A stretch of 64,000 nucleotides of DNA from Adelphocoris suturalis (lineage: Eukaryota > Arthropoda > Insecta > Hemiptera > Miridae). A program made the position numbers and the translations under genes. The notes under the pieces were generated by a model. It ran no database searches. It saw only the letters and a list, made by a program, of their open reading frames with translations, and was not told where the DNA came from. Shown here piece by piece: positions 44,443 to 54,809 of the stretch (positions within the stretch are counted from its first letter, which is position 1; the number at the start of each line of letters is the position of its first letter). The stretch is from positions 30,501,734 through 30,565,733 of the forward strand of contig CM061040.1 in NCBI GenBank assembly GCA_030762985.1, given 5' to 3'.

Positions 44443-45469
44443 CTGGGAAAAAAAAAGAAAAAATCGAGATAATAAAATACAATCAATAGGGTGAATTGCC
44501 ATAATAAATGATAAATTTTTTTTTAAACTACCGCCAAGTTGGGTGTGGCACACAGCTTTACCGTATCCATAACATAAATGGATCAATCATTGAAATGATT
44601 TAAATAATGTTAAAAAGATTCCACAGCGGGTTTTTACGGTTGGGAGAAAGAGTGAATTAAAATGGAGCGTAAAACATCAAATTCAGTTGATTCGGGAATG
44701 AGAAAATGATACATGATAGATGTTACGTTTGTGTATGTGCAAAAGCAACCAGTGGGTTGGGAGCGATGAAGGGACTATCTACAGGGTAAACCATACAATC
44801 CCTGAAAATTTCACCGAAGTCCGATTGAAACTGTAGAACTCCTGCTTGTTACAAGGATTTGAGGTCCACGCATTTATAGCAGCTACTAATTATATGATGG
44901 TGATGAAACTCATATGGGGTAATCAAATTGCCATTTTACGACTACCCTCCACATTAGACCGAGATCAGATGAATAGGTCATGAGAAAATGACTCTCGATG
45001 AATTTTACATAGTGTTGCACAGTGTGCGATGTTGTTTTACATAGTGATTTGTAGTGTTTGCCACACACTACAATGCTTTTCAGGCGTTGGTGCGTTCAAT
45101 CGGGGGAAACAATGAAAACCGTAGCCATGTGTCGATGCATCAGTCTCAGACGTTTTGGTTTGATTTTCAAAATAGTTTGGTTTTTGCTGTCGCAATCTCG
45201 CATGAAACACGTGATTTCACATGCTCGGATTTGTACCACATTTGTTTTTGACCGTTTATCCATTATTTTTTTGTTTATTGGATTCATGGATTTTCATTGA
45301 AAACAGAAGTGGGTAAACGACTAGTTCTGCGAACATACACCACGAAAGATATAGGAATCGTTTACTGCACGAGACGAATTGCAAGGAAGTGGGAAATAAC
45401 ATGGCAAGTAGGAAACACTCGTATAATATAATTGGTGGGGACAAAATTTAAATTACCGAACACTTTTCA
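44443..45469. other. intron of PWWP gene, nothing recognised
   Basis: No gene is supported. Overlapping frames around 45054-45300 on both strands have no domain and look like chance. Confidence 0.35.
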
Positions 45470-46060
45470 CAATGTACCGTCAAGGCCCCTAAGTTCGGAC
45501 AGGGCACTCAAGTTCGGACATTTTCAAAACCTTGCGGCGATTCGAGGTTAGCACCTTCCTGCTGTGCATAGATCATCTGACAGCTGCGGGAGTTTCGTTT
45601 TTGTAGGCTTTCAGCAAGTCAGGTTATATTATGATTTCAAAAAGTTATTTGTGTTCAGTGGCTGTACGATCTCAAGTATTGCAATTTATTTTCTGAAATA
45701 TTTTAGAAACCTCAGAAAAGCTCCTTCGGTGGTCAGAAAGTATGTGATTCAGGGGGATGTCTATGAATTAGTTTGTTTGGGAATCTATCTATCTTAGTAT
45801 TGCCCAAGTTTGATAGGTCTAGACTGAATAGTTTTCTGTGTACACCCACTATAATAAATTTTCGTACATTGTGCTGGTAATTTCGGACATGGGAAAGGCT
45901 CCAGGAATCTGCAATAAATACCGCCAATATGACCTCAAATACCTCCAGAATGCCCTACTCGTTCAAGAAATTCGCGGACCTTGCCAAAGTTTTGTGAAAT
46001 GTGAAAGTGCAAAAAATTTCTCATTAAACTTAAAAAGTTCATTTTGAAATTTAAATGTTA
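45470..46060 (+). mobile_element. pogo-like DNA transposon, 5' fragment
   Basis: It begins 'tgtaccgtcaaggcccctaa' with 'aagttcggac' repeated twice, the style of pogo/Tigger termini. At 45889 a frame starts MGKAPGICNKYRQYDLKYLQ then NALLVQE, which resembles the Psq-type helix-turn-helix at the N-terminus of pogo transposases. The remaining transposase and the other terminus are missing. The identification is by pattern only. Confidence 0.5.
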
Positions 46061-46928
46061 AGATCTATCATTAACTAAGCCACAACTGTTTCTTTTAAAC
46101 TCTCATTTTATTATTAAGTAGGTAATTGTTCAAATTTTTGTCAAGCCAAAAATGTAAGATTGAAAACCCAGGCTCTTGGAATTGAGATAAAAATGGTGAT
46201 CCATGAATTCGGGTTTGGCCTCAATAACACCCCGTTGGATATTTGAAACCCCACTGTTGTGGGTGATGATATCCTCTGACTGTTGATTGGGGATCTTTCT
46301 AAAGCATTTCTACTTGTTGAGAGACTGAACTTCCGCCAGTTGGTCGGAATTAGCTTGTTTCTCTTTTGACCCTCCATCAAGCCGTTGTGATGGTCGCGCA
46401 AAGCGAACTTCTTCCACCTGTTGGAGATATAATTACTTAACATAGAAGACTACACGAAAAAACACTAGTTAAAACCACCAACAATCAGTATAATAACACC
46501 ACATTAACAAGCTTTACAGCTGGAATCAAACGAATTGTTGGGTTCATCAACAAAGAGAAGGTGAAAACGTGAGGGTGGACGAGAAAGTTGAACCAAATGT
46601 TACTCAAGAGAAATGAGACGGATGGAAAAAGGAGAAATGAAGAAAAAAGGTGGGGCGGAAAACAAAACAAGAGAGAACGAGACGGTCAAAGAATAGCGGA
46701 AGTATGAGATGATGGGAGCAGCGAGGGAAGAAGACACGATACAAGCCATAATTGCTGCCAAGAACATTCACCAAAAAGAACAAAGGAAAAGAGAAAAGGA
46801 AAACAAAAAGAAGAAGAGAAGAACTGCGGAGGGGAGTGTTCAGCCTGCTGCCCGGAATATAGTACCCAGTGGGGCTCCCTCTCTTCTCGCCACAGAAACC
46901 GAAGCGTGTCTGCAAGAGTGAGGCCTAA
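46061..46928. other. intronic, one weak exon candidate
   Basis: At 46420 on the minus strand an acceptor-like 'ttatatctccaacag' is followed by a short charged frame (VEEVRFARPSQRLDGGSKEK...) that ends in TAG after 35 codons. Its phase would let it serve as an alternative last exon after the exon at 51473-51630, but there is no other support. The rest, including purine-rich 46600-46820, shows no gene. Confidence 0.25.
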
Positions 46929-47350
46929 AGCCGCGTCCACATTAGCGCTCCCAATACGCTCTGCTCCAACGGCGCTCCGAGCTTCCTCGGAGCGCATCGT
47001 GTTCGCCGAAATATTAATCAAGGCGCTTCAACCGCGCTCCGAGGGCGATCCGTATTTTCGACGATCCTTCCGCGCTCCAGTTTCATTTTCTCCAGCAATG
47101 GAGCAGCTCTGGTTGCCTGCAGCGGTGCTACAGTTGTGCTCGCATTTATTCTGAGGAGGAGGGAAAAAAGGAAACAGTGGCGTCGGTGGATGGCAGATAT
47201 TTTTACCAAAAGGCAGAGTGGCGAACTGGTGTCTATTTTGAAACAACAGGAAATCAGTGGGCAGTACCGACATTTTATTTTCCTCCTTGCTTGCAAGAGG
47301 AGGGGAGGACGTAAGCACAGTGTGCTGGGACACTACCTTATAAATCAACC

Positions 47351-47560
47351 TTGGGATTTATGAATCCCAGGGGGAAACAATTATACCGAAATTTCACACG
47401 GATGTCCTCCTCAAATTTTGAAGATCTGCTTAAAAAAATCGCGCCAGTGATTCAGAAGGAGGCAACAAAATTACGTGAACCCATCTCAATTCAAGATAGG
47501 TGTAATTTATTTTTATTCATCATCGTAATTTGTTATTTATCATTCATCATCGAATTCATT
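47351..47560 (+). pseudogene. Harbinger transposase, N-terminal fragment
   Basis: It encodes MNPRGKQLYRNFTRMSSSNF then EDLLKKIAPVIQKEATKLRE and PISIQDR, the helix-turn-helix region that precedes the DDE core in PIF/Harbinger transposases ('F.RMS...F..LL..I.P.I.K..T..R..I....R'). Sequence upstream in another frame (47100-47350) is likely the disrupted start. No DDE residues remain. It differs clearly from the fragment at 26549, so two Harbinger families are present. Confidence 0.75.
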
Positions 47561-47898
47561 GGTAATAACCAAGGTTTGAAATAGAAATCACGTTTTTCAA
47601 AAAATCAGGAAATATGATTTTTTTTTTTTTTTTTTCTAATAATAAAAATCAATCAAGATTTAAGAATAATGATCAACTATTAATTTTTATTTTGAAGAAT
47701 ATAAATGAAAGATTAATTATTAATTTTTAATCATAAGAAAAAAAATTAATCAGATCAGATGCAAGTGGGTACTCAGATGAGAGCTTATAAGAAGGGGATT
47801 TCAAAAAATGACGCAATTCATAATTTTCTTTCTTTCTTCTTGGTACGGACATGAAGTAAACCAGAGACAACTTTCTTGACAAAGAATTCCAAGTTCAA

Positions 47899-48150
47899 GA
47901 GATACCTAGTACTCAAAAGATTAAAAATCCTCTTAACTTCCCATAAGCTTTCATCTGAGTGTCCACTTGTACCTGCAGCTTTTAATCATTATTCTCTGAT
48001 TTAAAAAACTTGATCAATTTAAAAAGAGATACCTAGTACTCAAAAGATTAAAAATCCTCTCAACTTCCCATAAGCTTTCATCTGAGTGTCCACTTGTACC
48101 TGCAGCTTTTAATCATTATTCTCTGATTTAAAAAACTTGATCAATTTAAA
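47899..48150. repeat. 127-bp tandem duplication
   Basis: Two copies with a period of 127 bp (for example 'gatacctagtactcaaaag' at 47901 and 48028), identical by eye except one T/C difference in 'cctctYaacttccc'. It is a recent duplication inside the Harbinger derivative. Confidence 0.92.
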
Positions 48151-48717
48151 AAAACCCAAGTACGCAGATATGAAGAAATACTATTCTGAAAAAAAAAACT
48201 GGTGGCGTAATCTGCAGATTATTCCCTGCAGGGGGTGTGGGAAGTGAAGAAAAATGGTCCTTTAATTCCTTACTTCCCCTGTAAGGGAGCGTCAATTTAT
48301 TTGATACCGGTTTTGGTCTTAACACAGACCATCCTCAGTAAAAAAAAAAAATGAAAAACTCCGAGCAATTTTGATCAAAATGGAAAAGAATGAGAGGATA
48401 CGAAGTGGAGCGCATGAATTCCGAGAACGAACTGTCTGCCGCTCCCCTTTGATGGATCACCAAAAAACCGACCAAATGTGGATCACCGCGATCACAGTCC
48501 GCTACGATGCCGCACCGAGTGGAGCGCGTTCACCAAGACGTCTACATTAGCGCTCCCAGCCCGCTCTGCTCGGAGCGCTGTTGGAGCGCTAATGTGGGCG
48601 AGGCTTAAAGACGCTATCAACTCTCTTGCCGGTCATATGGTCGTCTGACCGTGAGGAATAAGCAGTGATTCCCATTGCCGCGATTCTTGTAGCTTGTCCG
48701 TGCTAAATATTCCACAG

Positions 48718-49176
48718 CTATGCACAAAAGGGGGAGTTCCGGGAAAAGGGCAATAGTAGACTAGGTTGAGGCCTAGAAGGTCCTGATGTTTTCAATCTAC
48801 TAGAGACGAATATCCTCACCCCATATTCTGGGGTGTGGTCAATCTCATGTATTTGAATTGAGGCTATCCTCTGATGAGACTGCTCTGTCGCCAACAAGAG
48901 GAGGGTCACTAACTTTTTAGATAGGTCCCCTATACTCTCTGTGGGTTTCTCCAGGAAGCCAAGCACCAATGGTGGGTCCTAAGTCATTTCCTACCTCGGA
49001 AGGGGGGGGGGGGGGGGGGGGGGTCTGACAGACGCCACTCCCTTCAGAAACCTATTGATCAGGGGATGAATACCCAATGAGGCTGACGAAATGAGGGGCA
49101 ACGCTGAGCACAATGAATTAATGGTAGAGTACGATAAACGTGAATCATCGAGCACGCTTCGGAAAAAATACACCAT
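48718..49176 (-). pseudogene. DIRS-like tyrosine recombinase, partial
   Basis: The frame at 49176-48991 reads YSTINSLCSALPLISSASLG then IHPLINRFLKGVASVRPP, matching the core-binding part of DIRS recombinases. The next frame (48969-48718) reads LSKKLVTLLLLATEQSHQRI then ASIQIHEI, the start of the catalytic domain. The G22 run separates the two frames. The distal catalytic residues are not present before the Harbinger boundary. Confidence 0.7.
49002..49023. repeat. G22 homopolymer
   Basis: A run of 22 G residues, the longest of about ten G or C runs of 10 bp or more in the window. Confidence 0.9.
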
Positions 49177-49199
49177 CGCAATAGACTGAGGGTCCCACG

Positions 49200-50716
49200 G
49201 ATCTAGTCCCTATGTCCCACAAAAATTCTACCATCTCCTAAAGCATGTTTTACTGGGCCTGCATAGCTGCTGACAAAGATGTCAACATGGTGTCGGCTAC
49301 AGCCAATGGGACGCCTTTGTTCAGGAACGCCTTGCTGATAATTTGGCCACGAGTAAAACCATAAATAAGACTCTGCTTGGGGGTGGGTCTGAGACCTGAA
49401 AGGTAGAAAAAGGTGGTCATCAGCTGGGCCAAGAGACATCGATTCATTAATCAATAATTCACAAAACAAGGGGAACCACGGCTGTGTAGGCCAGTTTGGT
49501 ACCACCACTAGGCCGGTTGCGTGAGCCCTGTTATTTTCCTCGACACTCTCAGGATCACCAAGAGGGTGGGAATGTGAAAAAATTTAGTCCTGACCAAAAA
49601 AAGGTGAAGGCGTCTACTCCTGCCACCCTCAGGTGGTGGAACTACGAGAAGAACCTCGGGCACTTGGCATTGGCTGCTGAGGTGAATAGGACAATCTCGG
49701 GGGAGCCAAACCTCTGCACAATCTCGATAAAATACTTACCCCGTCACGCCCACTCTGTATCCCCCCCCCCCCCCCCCCCCGAGACGAGCCGGGAGCACTC
49801 ATCAGCCAAAATATTCGTGATTTTGTGATAGAGGCGATATAGGATGCAAAAATAAAATCTTTTCTCTCCTCATAACAGTTCCAAATTTCCCTGGTAATAT
49901 TAAATAACCTCGAGGAGACCATGGAACCTTGTCGGTTCACACAGCTGAAGAAAGATTATTAGAGGCCAAAGCTTTGACCGTGAATGATTTTAACGCCATA
50001 TTATAGAGCTTCCCATAAGCTCCACCAAAGTTCCTATTACAGTTGCAAATTGTTTCAAGGTGGGATTCTGAAGGCATGAAAATCTAGTAATCAAGTCATG
50101 AGCAGCTTGGCACTTCTTGAGAGGCAACGAGATAGTTTCCTTGACAGACTTGAAAACAAAACCCAGAAAGGTAAATTGTTGGGCCGGTTTAATTACACAT
50201 TTATCCCAAAATTTGTATTAAAGTGGTCTAAATATTAACATGAGACATACAGTCAGACGGCGAGGAATCCAGGATCCCAAAATCATCCAGGTAATAACCA
50301 CAGGGGATATTTGAAGCCCATAGAAATCGAACAATGGGTCTCATTAATTTGTGAAAAATAAAAGGGGACACGATGCACTTGAGCTACTGCGATACTCATA
50401 AGTCTCAACATACAGTACATACATACTGCCTGGTTGGATATAAACCTATCCAGTAGGTCTGACATTTGGAAAATGAAATTTGGATCCTGTGAGTGAGGCA
50501 AGAAATTAGGTTGGGGGATGGGATAGAAATAAACAGAATCTGAACCCCCTCAAACCAAGTAAAAACATCTAGCTCATCAGTAATACCACGCCAAGATTCA
50601 ATAAAAAAATTGTAAACGGCCCCTGAGAGGGAGGTCGAGGTGTACCTGGGGTTGCTCCTGTACGTGCTGCCAACGTGACTGGGCAAAATAGCGGTTGGCA
50701 CAACCTCCCCAGGCAC
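49200..50716 (-). pseudogene. DIRS-like reverse transcriptase and RNase H
   Basis: The start reads GAVYNFFIESWRGITDELDV, an RT entry segment typical of DIRS ('F...W..IT.D..IL..V'). Another frame at about 50365-50240 reads FHKLMRPIVRFLWASNIPCG followed by YYLDDFGILDS, the catalytic box. Then FTFLGFVFKSVKETISLPLK (about 50185-50125) matches the conserved 'FLGF.FNS' and connection region. The RNase H part contains 'VVPNWPTQPWFPLFCELLI' at about 49505-49445. Frame changes occur near 50370 and again in the later part. Confidence 0.78.
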
Positions 50717-50784
50717 CTGTCTCGCAAATTTTTAAAATGCCTTTGAAACCAGCTCTGTCCGACGCGTGGTGAAGGCCACTACAA

Positions 50785-51472
50785 TTGTTAATAAAACACC
50801 CTCTAGAGCCCCTAGATATAATTTACCCACTTACAGCGTTACTGAACTGCACATTACTTGAGCATATGAATGGAAACAGCAGGCGTTGCTGGTAAATAAT
50901 TAATGAAAATTAAATATTCCGGTACAATAGAACCTAATGAGTGGTAGTCGATATGAAGGCTCCTTGATAGATAGTTGATGATCTTGACAGTAGAGATCCA
51001 ATCCCTAACCCCCCCCCCCGGCCACCATTACCAGGAAAGCCAACCTGGAAGATCCTGCTGCCTCTCTCTCACATATGATAGTAGGCTTACTGCGTTTTTC
51101 TCAGTTTATCATTCTGTATTATTTGTTCTTTTTAAGAAAGGTAAGCCTGAAAACCTTTTAACAGTGGAACCCTCCCCAACCAGAAACCATTCAGCATCTC
51201 AATACATGTGTATACACATATGAAGTTACATTTACTTGCATCGTATTGTACGTAAATATACCCAAGAATGAAGAAAACTAATCGATGCCAGTTAGGTTAT
51301 CCATTTGGAATTATTATAAACAATTTCCTATTCAGAACTGTCCGAACAAACCTAATAATATCATAAGGAATACATAGGAGCCTACAAGGCAGTAAATTGA
51401 TTCATTTTCATTTTTATTTAAAGCACATGTAATTACATGAAAAATAATTAGTAAATTTCAACATAAACTCAC
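50785..51472. other. intron of PWWP gene, nothing recognised
   Basis: No gene is supported. A C11 run lies near 51009-51019. Confidence 0.35.
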
Positions 51473-51630
51473 CAGCTGTGCGATTGATGAAAGGAATTTT
51501 ACTTTGGCATTATTGTAGGAATCAAGGCCATCGAAAAAGAAAGTATTTCGAGTGATGACCCAAGCTCGCATGCCTTTGTCACCAAAGAAATGCACATGCC
51601 AGAAAACTTTCAAGCGGCGGCCTCCTGTAC
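51473..51630 (-). CDS. PWWP chromatin protein (NSD-like), PWWP C-terminal half
   Basis: A 158-nt exon after ATTTTCTAG, ending CTG|GTGAGT. It supplies two bases to the codon split in the 61595-61819 exon and ends in phase 0. It encodes GTGGRRLKVFWHVHFFGDKG then MRAWVITRNTFFFDGL. The 'HVHFFGD...RAWV....FFF.G' pattern is the second half of a PWWP domain of the NSD type, with the aromatic residues that line the methyl-lysine pocket. Together with the upstream exon it forms a complete PWWP fold that reads H3K36-methylated chromatin. About 10 kb of transposon sequence separates the two halves. Confidence 0.82.
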
Positions 51631-51665
51631 CTAGAAAATTTATCACAATTTCATTTTCAGAGTTT

Positions 51666-51780
51666 TTAGTAAGCGAATTTTCGTAAAAAAATTATGCTAT
51701 TGCAATGGCTCCAACATTTTTATAAATACAAATATTCTCTATTGAAATCCGCTTTGTGGCACTCTCTTATATATTTAGGT
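51666..51780 (+). repeat. dispersed repeat, 'attgcaatggctcc' family
   Basis: Shares 'gcgaattttcgt', 'ctattgcaatggctccaa' and 'attgaaatccg' with 24620-24725. Inverted copies occur at about 61340-61450 and 63190-63310. Confidence 0.75.
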
Positions 51781-51950
51781 ACTAGCGTTCCCCCCGCGAG
51801 CGTTGCTGCGCCCAAATTAAATTTGTTTATTGATCGTAATTTTAAACTGTTATTAAGAGGTGATTTGATGGACGGAAGCTTAGCCTTTGGTTTCTGCCTT
51901 TGGTGTCTACAATGACCCTGGATTCGTTGTCATTTTATGCAGACGTTCAA

Positions 51951-52205
51951 TAGTATCCTCCTCCTCCTCCCTTCTCCTCCTCCTCCTCCCTCCTCCTCCT
52001 CCTCCTCCTCACTCCTCCTCCCTCCCCCTCATCCTCCCCTCCCTCATCCTCCTCCTCCTCCCTCCTCCTCCTCCCTCCTCCTCCTCCCTCCTCCTCCTCA
52101 CTCATCCTCCTCCCTCCTCACTCACTCCTCCTCCCTCCTCCTCCTCCTCCTCCCTCATCCTCCTCCTCATCATCCTCCCTCATCCTCCTCCTCATCCTTT
52201 GGCCT
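51951..52205. repeat. (CTC)n/(CTCC)n low-complexity tract
   Basis: About 255 bp of CTC/CCT/TCA repeats with variants. Long Ser/Leu/Pro frames across it are artefacts. Confidence 0.95.
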
Positions 52206-52604
52206 CACCCTCGGCCTCACTCTGCCTTCGGTCTTGGCTTAGGTAGTTAAATAAATTTCTAAAACCTGACACTGCACCCTTTTATGCCCTCTGGGTCAGA
52301 GCCCTTTGAACGGATTTGCACCAAACTTTACAGGAACAATCCTTGAATCATGCCTAATAATACCTGAAAGTTTCATTACAATCTGTCGAGCGGTTTCGGA
52401 GTCTATAGGCAACATACATACATACATACATCCTCTTTTATAGATATAGATATAGGTATGTGGTATTCCAGACCAACTACCCTCCTTAGGACTGCGATTA
52501 AAATTCCATTCTTTCGCCAAAAATCAAGCTAAGTAACTAAAGGATGTGTTCGTTAAAATTAAATTATTCACATTTCAAAAAAAAAGTTGATTGAATTATA
52601 TATA

Positions 52605-53954
52605 CGAGGGTCATCCCAAAAGAAATTTTCCTTTTTTTTTTTTTTTTGAAAAAATCGAAAAAAAGCTTTATTGACTAAAATATTTACATGGTTGGAAAGC
52701 TGCAGACCTGAACTATTTTTCCACAGTCGCCGAGTCGTTCCTCGCACTTTGCATACCGTGTGGCGAGTTTTTGTAAGCCAACAGCATACCAGTTTCTGTC
52801 CAATCCGCACAGCCACTCGTTGACGGCGCCCTCGACTTCTGCGTCACTGGAAAATCGCTGGCCTCCCAAAAAAGTTTTCAATGCCGGGAAAAGATGGTAA
52901 TCACTCGGGGCGAGGTCTGGAGAGTACGGTGGATGGGGGAAAACGTCCCAATCAAATTTTCTGAGCAATTCCTGGGTCAAATTTGCGGAATGTGGCCTTG
53001 CGTTGTCATGAAGAAGCAGCACTTTTCTCTTCAAACGTCCGGGTCTTTTGTCTTTAATGTTTTTTCTCAGTTGTTCCAAGACTTCACAATATCTGGCAGC
53101 ATTAATGGTCTCACCTTTAGGAAGGTAGTCAACCAACAGAACACCCTTGGAGTCCCAAAAAACCGTGGCCATAATCTTTCCAGCGGACGTCGCAATTTTG
53201 GCTTTTTTTGGTGCTCTTTTCTGGGGACTTTTCCAGACCATACTCTGTCTTTTTGACTCTGGGGTATTGTGGAAGACCCAAGTTTCATCCCCAGTCACTA
53301 TTCGATCGTAAATGTCGTCTCCTTCATCCTCAAGCATCTCAGAAAAGCGGTTTGCTGCCTCCAAACGGTTATGCTTGTGTTCGTCAGACAAGAGCCTTGG
53401 AACCCACCTTGCACACACTTTTGACATCTCTCAATCTTCTTTTAGGATTCGACCAACTACAGAGCGAGTTAATTCGTACTTGGGATGAACACAATTCACA
53501 ATTTCATCAATTGTATAGCGTCTATCTTCATCAAGTGCTGCGCGAACGGCCACAATCGCCTCCTCTCGAGTCGAACTCGACGGGCGTCCACTACGCTGCT
53601 CGTCATACCCAGAAACACGTCCTTCCTCAAAACGTTTCGCCACTTTCGGACCATTTGGACACTCATCGCATTCTCACCAAATGCTTGACAAAGTCTACGA
53701 TGAATTCCAATCGAGGTAACCCCCTCCTTGGTCAGGAATTTGATCACAGAACGCACTTCACAATCGGACGAAATCGCAAGGGGGGCATCCATGTTTCTAA
53801 CTGAATAGGTTATCAACAAACCGACACAGCGGCCTGAAACTTTTACAGGACTACCAACACATCCAAACAAAAAACTTGAGACCATCCGTAGGTTTCTATG
53901 ACTTGTAGGTTTTTTTAAAGAAAATAGGGAAACTTACTTTTCGGATGACCCTCG
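52605..53954 (-). mobile_element. mariner DNA transposon, full length but frameshifted
   Basis: Inverted termini CGAGGGTCATCC.AAAAG (left 52605, right 53954), both flanked by TA. The 1.35-kb interior holds one transposase gene on the minus strand. The length and termini are those of a complete mariner. Two frameshifts inactivate it. Mariner transposases cut and paste at TA sites. Confidence 0.92.
52684..53792 (-). pseudogene. mariner transposase (DD34D), two frameshifts
   Basis: Start codon at 53792 (MDAPLAISS). The first frame has the paired helix-turn-helix region (EVRSVIKFLTKEGVTSIGIH, then MVRKWRNVLRKD). A shift near 53640 leads to AKRFEEGRVSGYDEQRSGRP and the second helix-turn-helix ending VGRILKED. 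A second shift near 53430 leads to the catalytic part with WVPRLLSDEHK, the first Asp in VTGDETW, the second in LLHDNARPH and the third in SPDLAPSDYHLF. I count 34 residues between the last two, so the DD34D triad is complete. The C-terminus is intact to 52684. Confidence 0.93.
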
Positions 53955-54054
53955 TATATTTATATATATATTCTTTTTTCTTTTTTAAATCAGGATTGTA
54001 GTAAAAAGAAGTTTATCAACAATGAACCGAAACATTTTACTTAATTTCATTAAT

Positions 54055-54175
54055 ATTTTCTGAAAAATCGATTCAAACTCATAAATAAATAAATAAATAA
54101 AATAAAATAAATAATAATAATAAAAATAAAAATAATGAAATGAAAAATAATAATACTAAATTAAAGAAATAAGCT
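54055..54175. repeat. A/T-rich (AATA)n tract
   Basis: Runs of 'aataaataaat' and 'aataataata' variants; low complexity. Confidence 0.85.
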
Positions 54176-54809
54176 TTTTTTTTTAAATCTCACAATAATA
54201 TTTAGAACAAGTTGCTTTGGTTAACAATTTTTCGCACTCAAAGTGCTCAAACTTCAAATCAATGTAAAAGACGATAATTGGGAACTTCCGATATTAGAAT
54301 TTGACAATGAAGACCACAGATTCAGCGCACTTGCAAACCAACTGGTAGTAATTTTTAGCTCAAAATTAAACAACAAAACTGAATAGTTTTGCCAATTAAC
54401 GGGTAGGAAGGTCACTCGTAACGTAGTAGCGCAAGGGAACTGAAGATTCCCCTCAGGTGGGCGGGGATCGTGAAGTTATGGCGCAAACGATTTTCATGAG
54501 CCGTTCAGATGGGTCAGATACCCATTATACGGCACCATTTTGGAAAATTCTCGCTCATATCTTTCTATTAAAACGGAAGTTAGTGAAAAACGTTGTCTAT
54601 TTCCACGAAAATTAAAGAGTTACAATGTTAAATCGATTTCAACGGTTAGGCCATCATCAGTAACAAACAATTACTCTCAATCAATAACTTTTTTTTTTTG
54701 TATATACCCAAATTTTTTATTTTAACAAGACGGTAACCGGGGATGTGGAAATTTGATAAATGGAAGGTAGGTAGTGACTGGGGAGGGGGGGGGGCAATAA
54801 GTATTTCAA

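Larger units (their letters stand above)
46929..48605. mobile_element. PIF/Harbinger derivative, 1.68 kb
   Basis: Flanked by TAA (46926-46928, 48606-48608). The termini are AGCCGCGTCCACATTAGCGC (left) and AGCCTCGCCCACATTAGCGC (right, reverse complement). Both subterminal regions repeat 'gctccgagc/gagcgc' words. The left part keeps the start of a transposase frame; the middle has lost the catalytic part and instead holds AT-rich sequence and a 127-bp tandem duplication. The terminus is shared with the MITE at 10007-10103. Confidence 0.85.
48640..50780 (-). mobile_element. DIRS-like tyrosine-recombinase retrotransposon, second copy
   Basis: The minus strand carries RT (about 50716-49950), RNase H/connection (about 49940-49200) and tyrosine recombinase (about 49176-48718) in the DIRS order. 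It is better preserved than the element at 18.4 kb: the RT active site YYLDD is intact. Frameshifts still break it and terminal repeats were not identified. A G22 run (49002-49023) and C20 run (49761-49780) lie inside coding sequence, suggesting slippage or assembly error. The element lies right next to the Harbinger derivative. Confidence 0.78.

Noticed and set aside
46141..46443. A 100-codon minus-strand frame as a gene
   Set aside because: It has no recognisable domain. Only the short piece in another frame after the acceptor-like site merits a test.
51887..52246. Ser/Leu/Pro-rich frames of about 100-119 codons
   Set aside because: They read through the CTC-rich low-complexity tract in several frames at once.
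54540..54725. 61-codon plus-strand frame near the LINE fragment
   Set aside because: No domain and no splice or start evidence; treated as chance.
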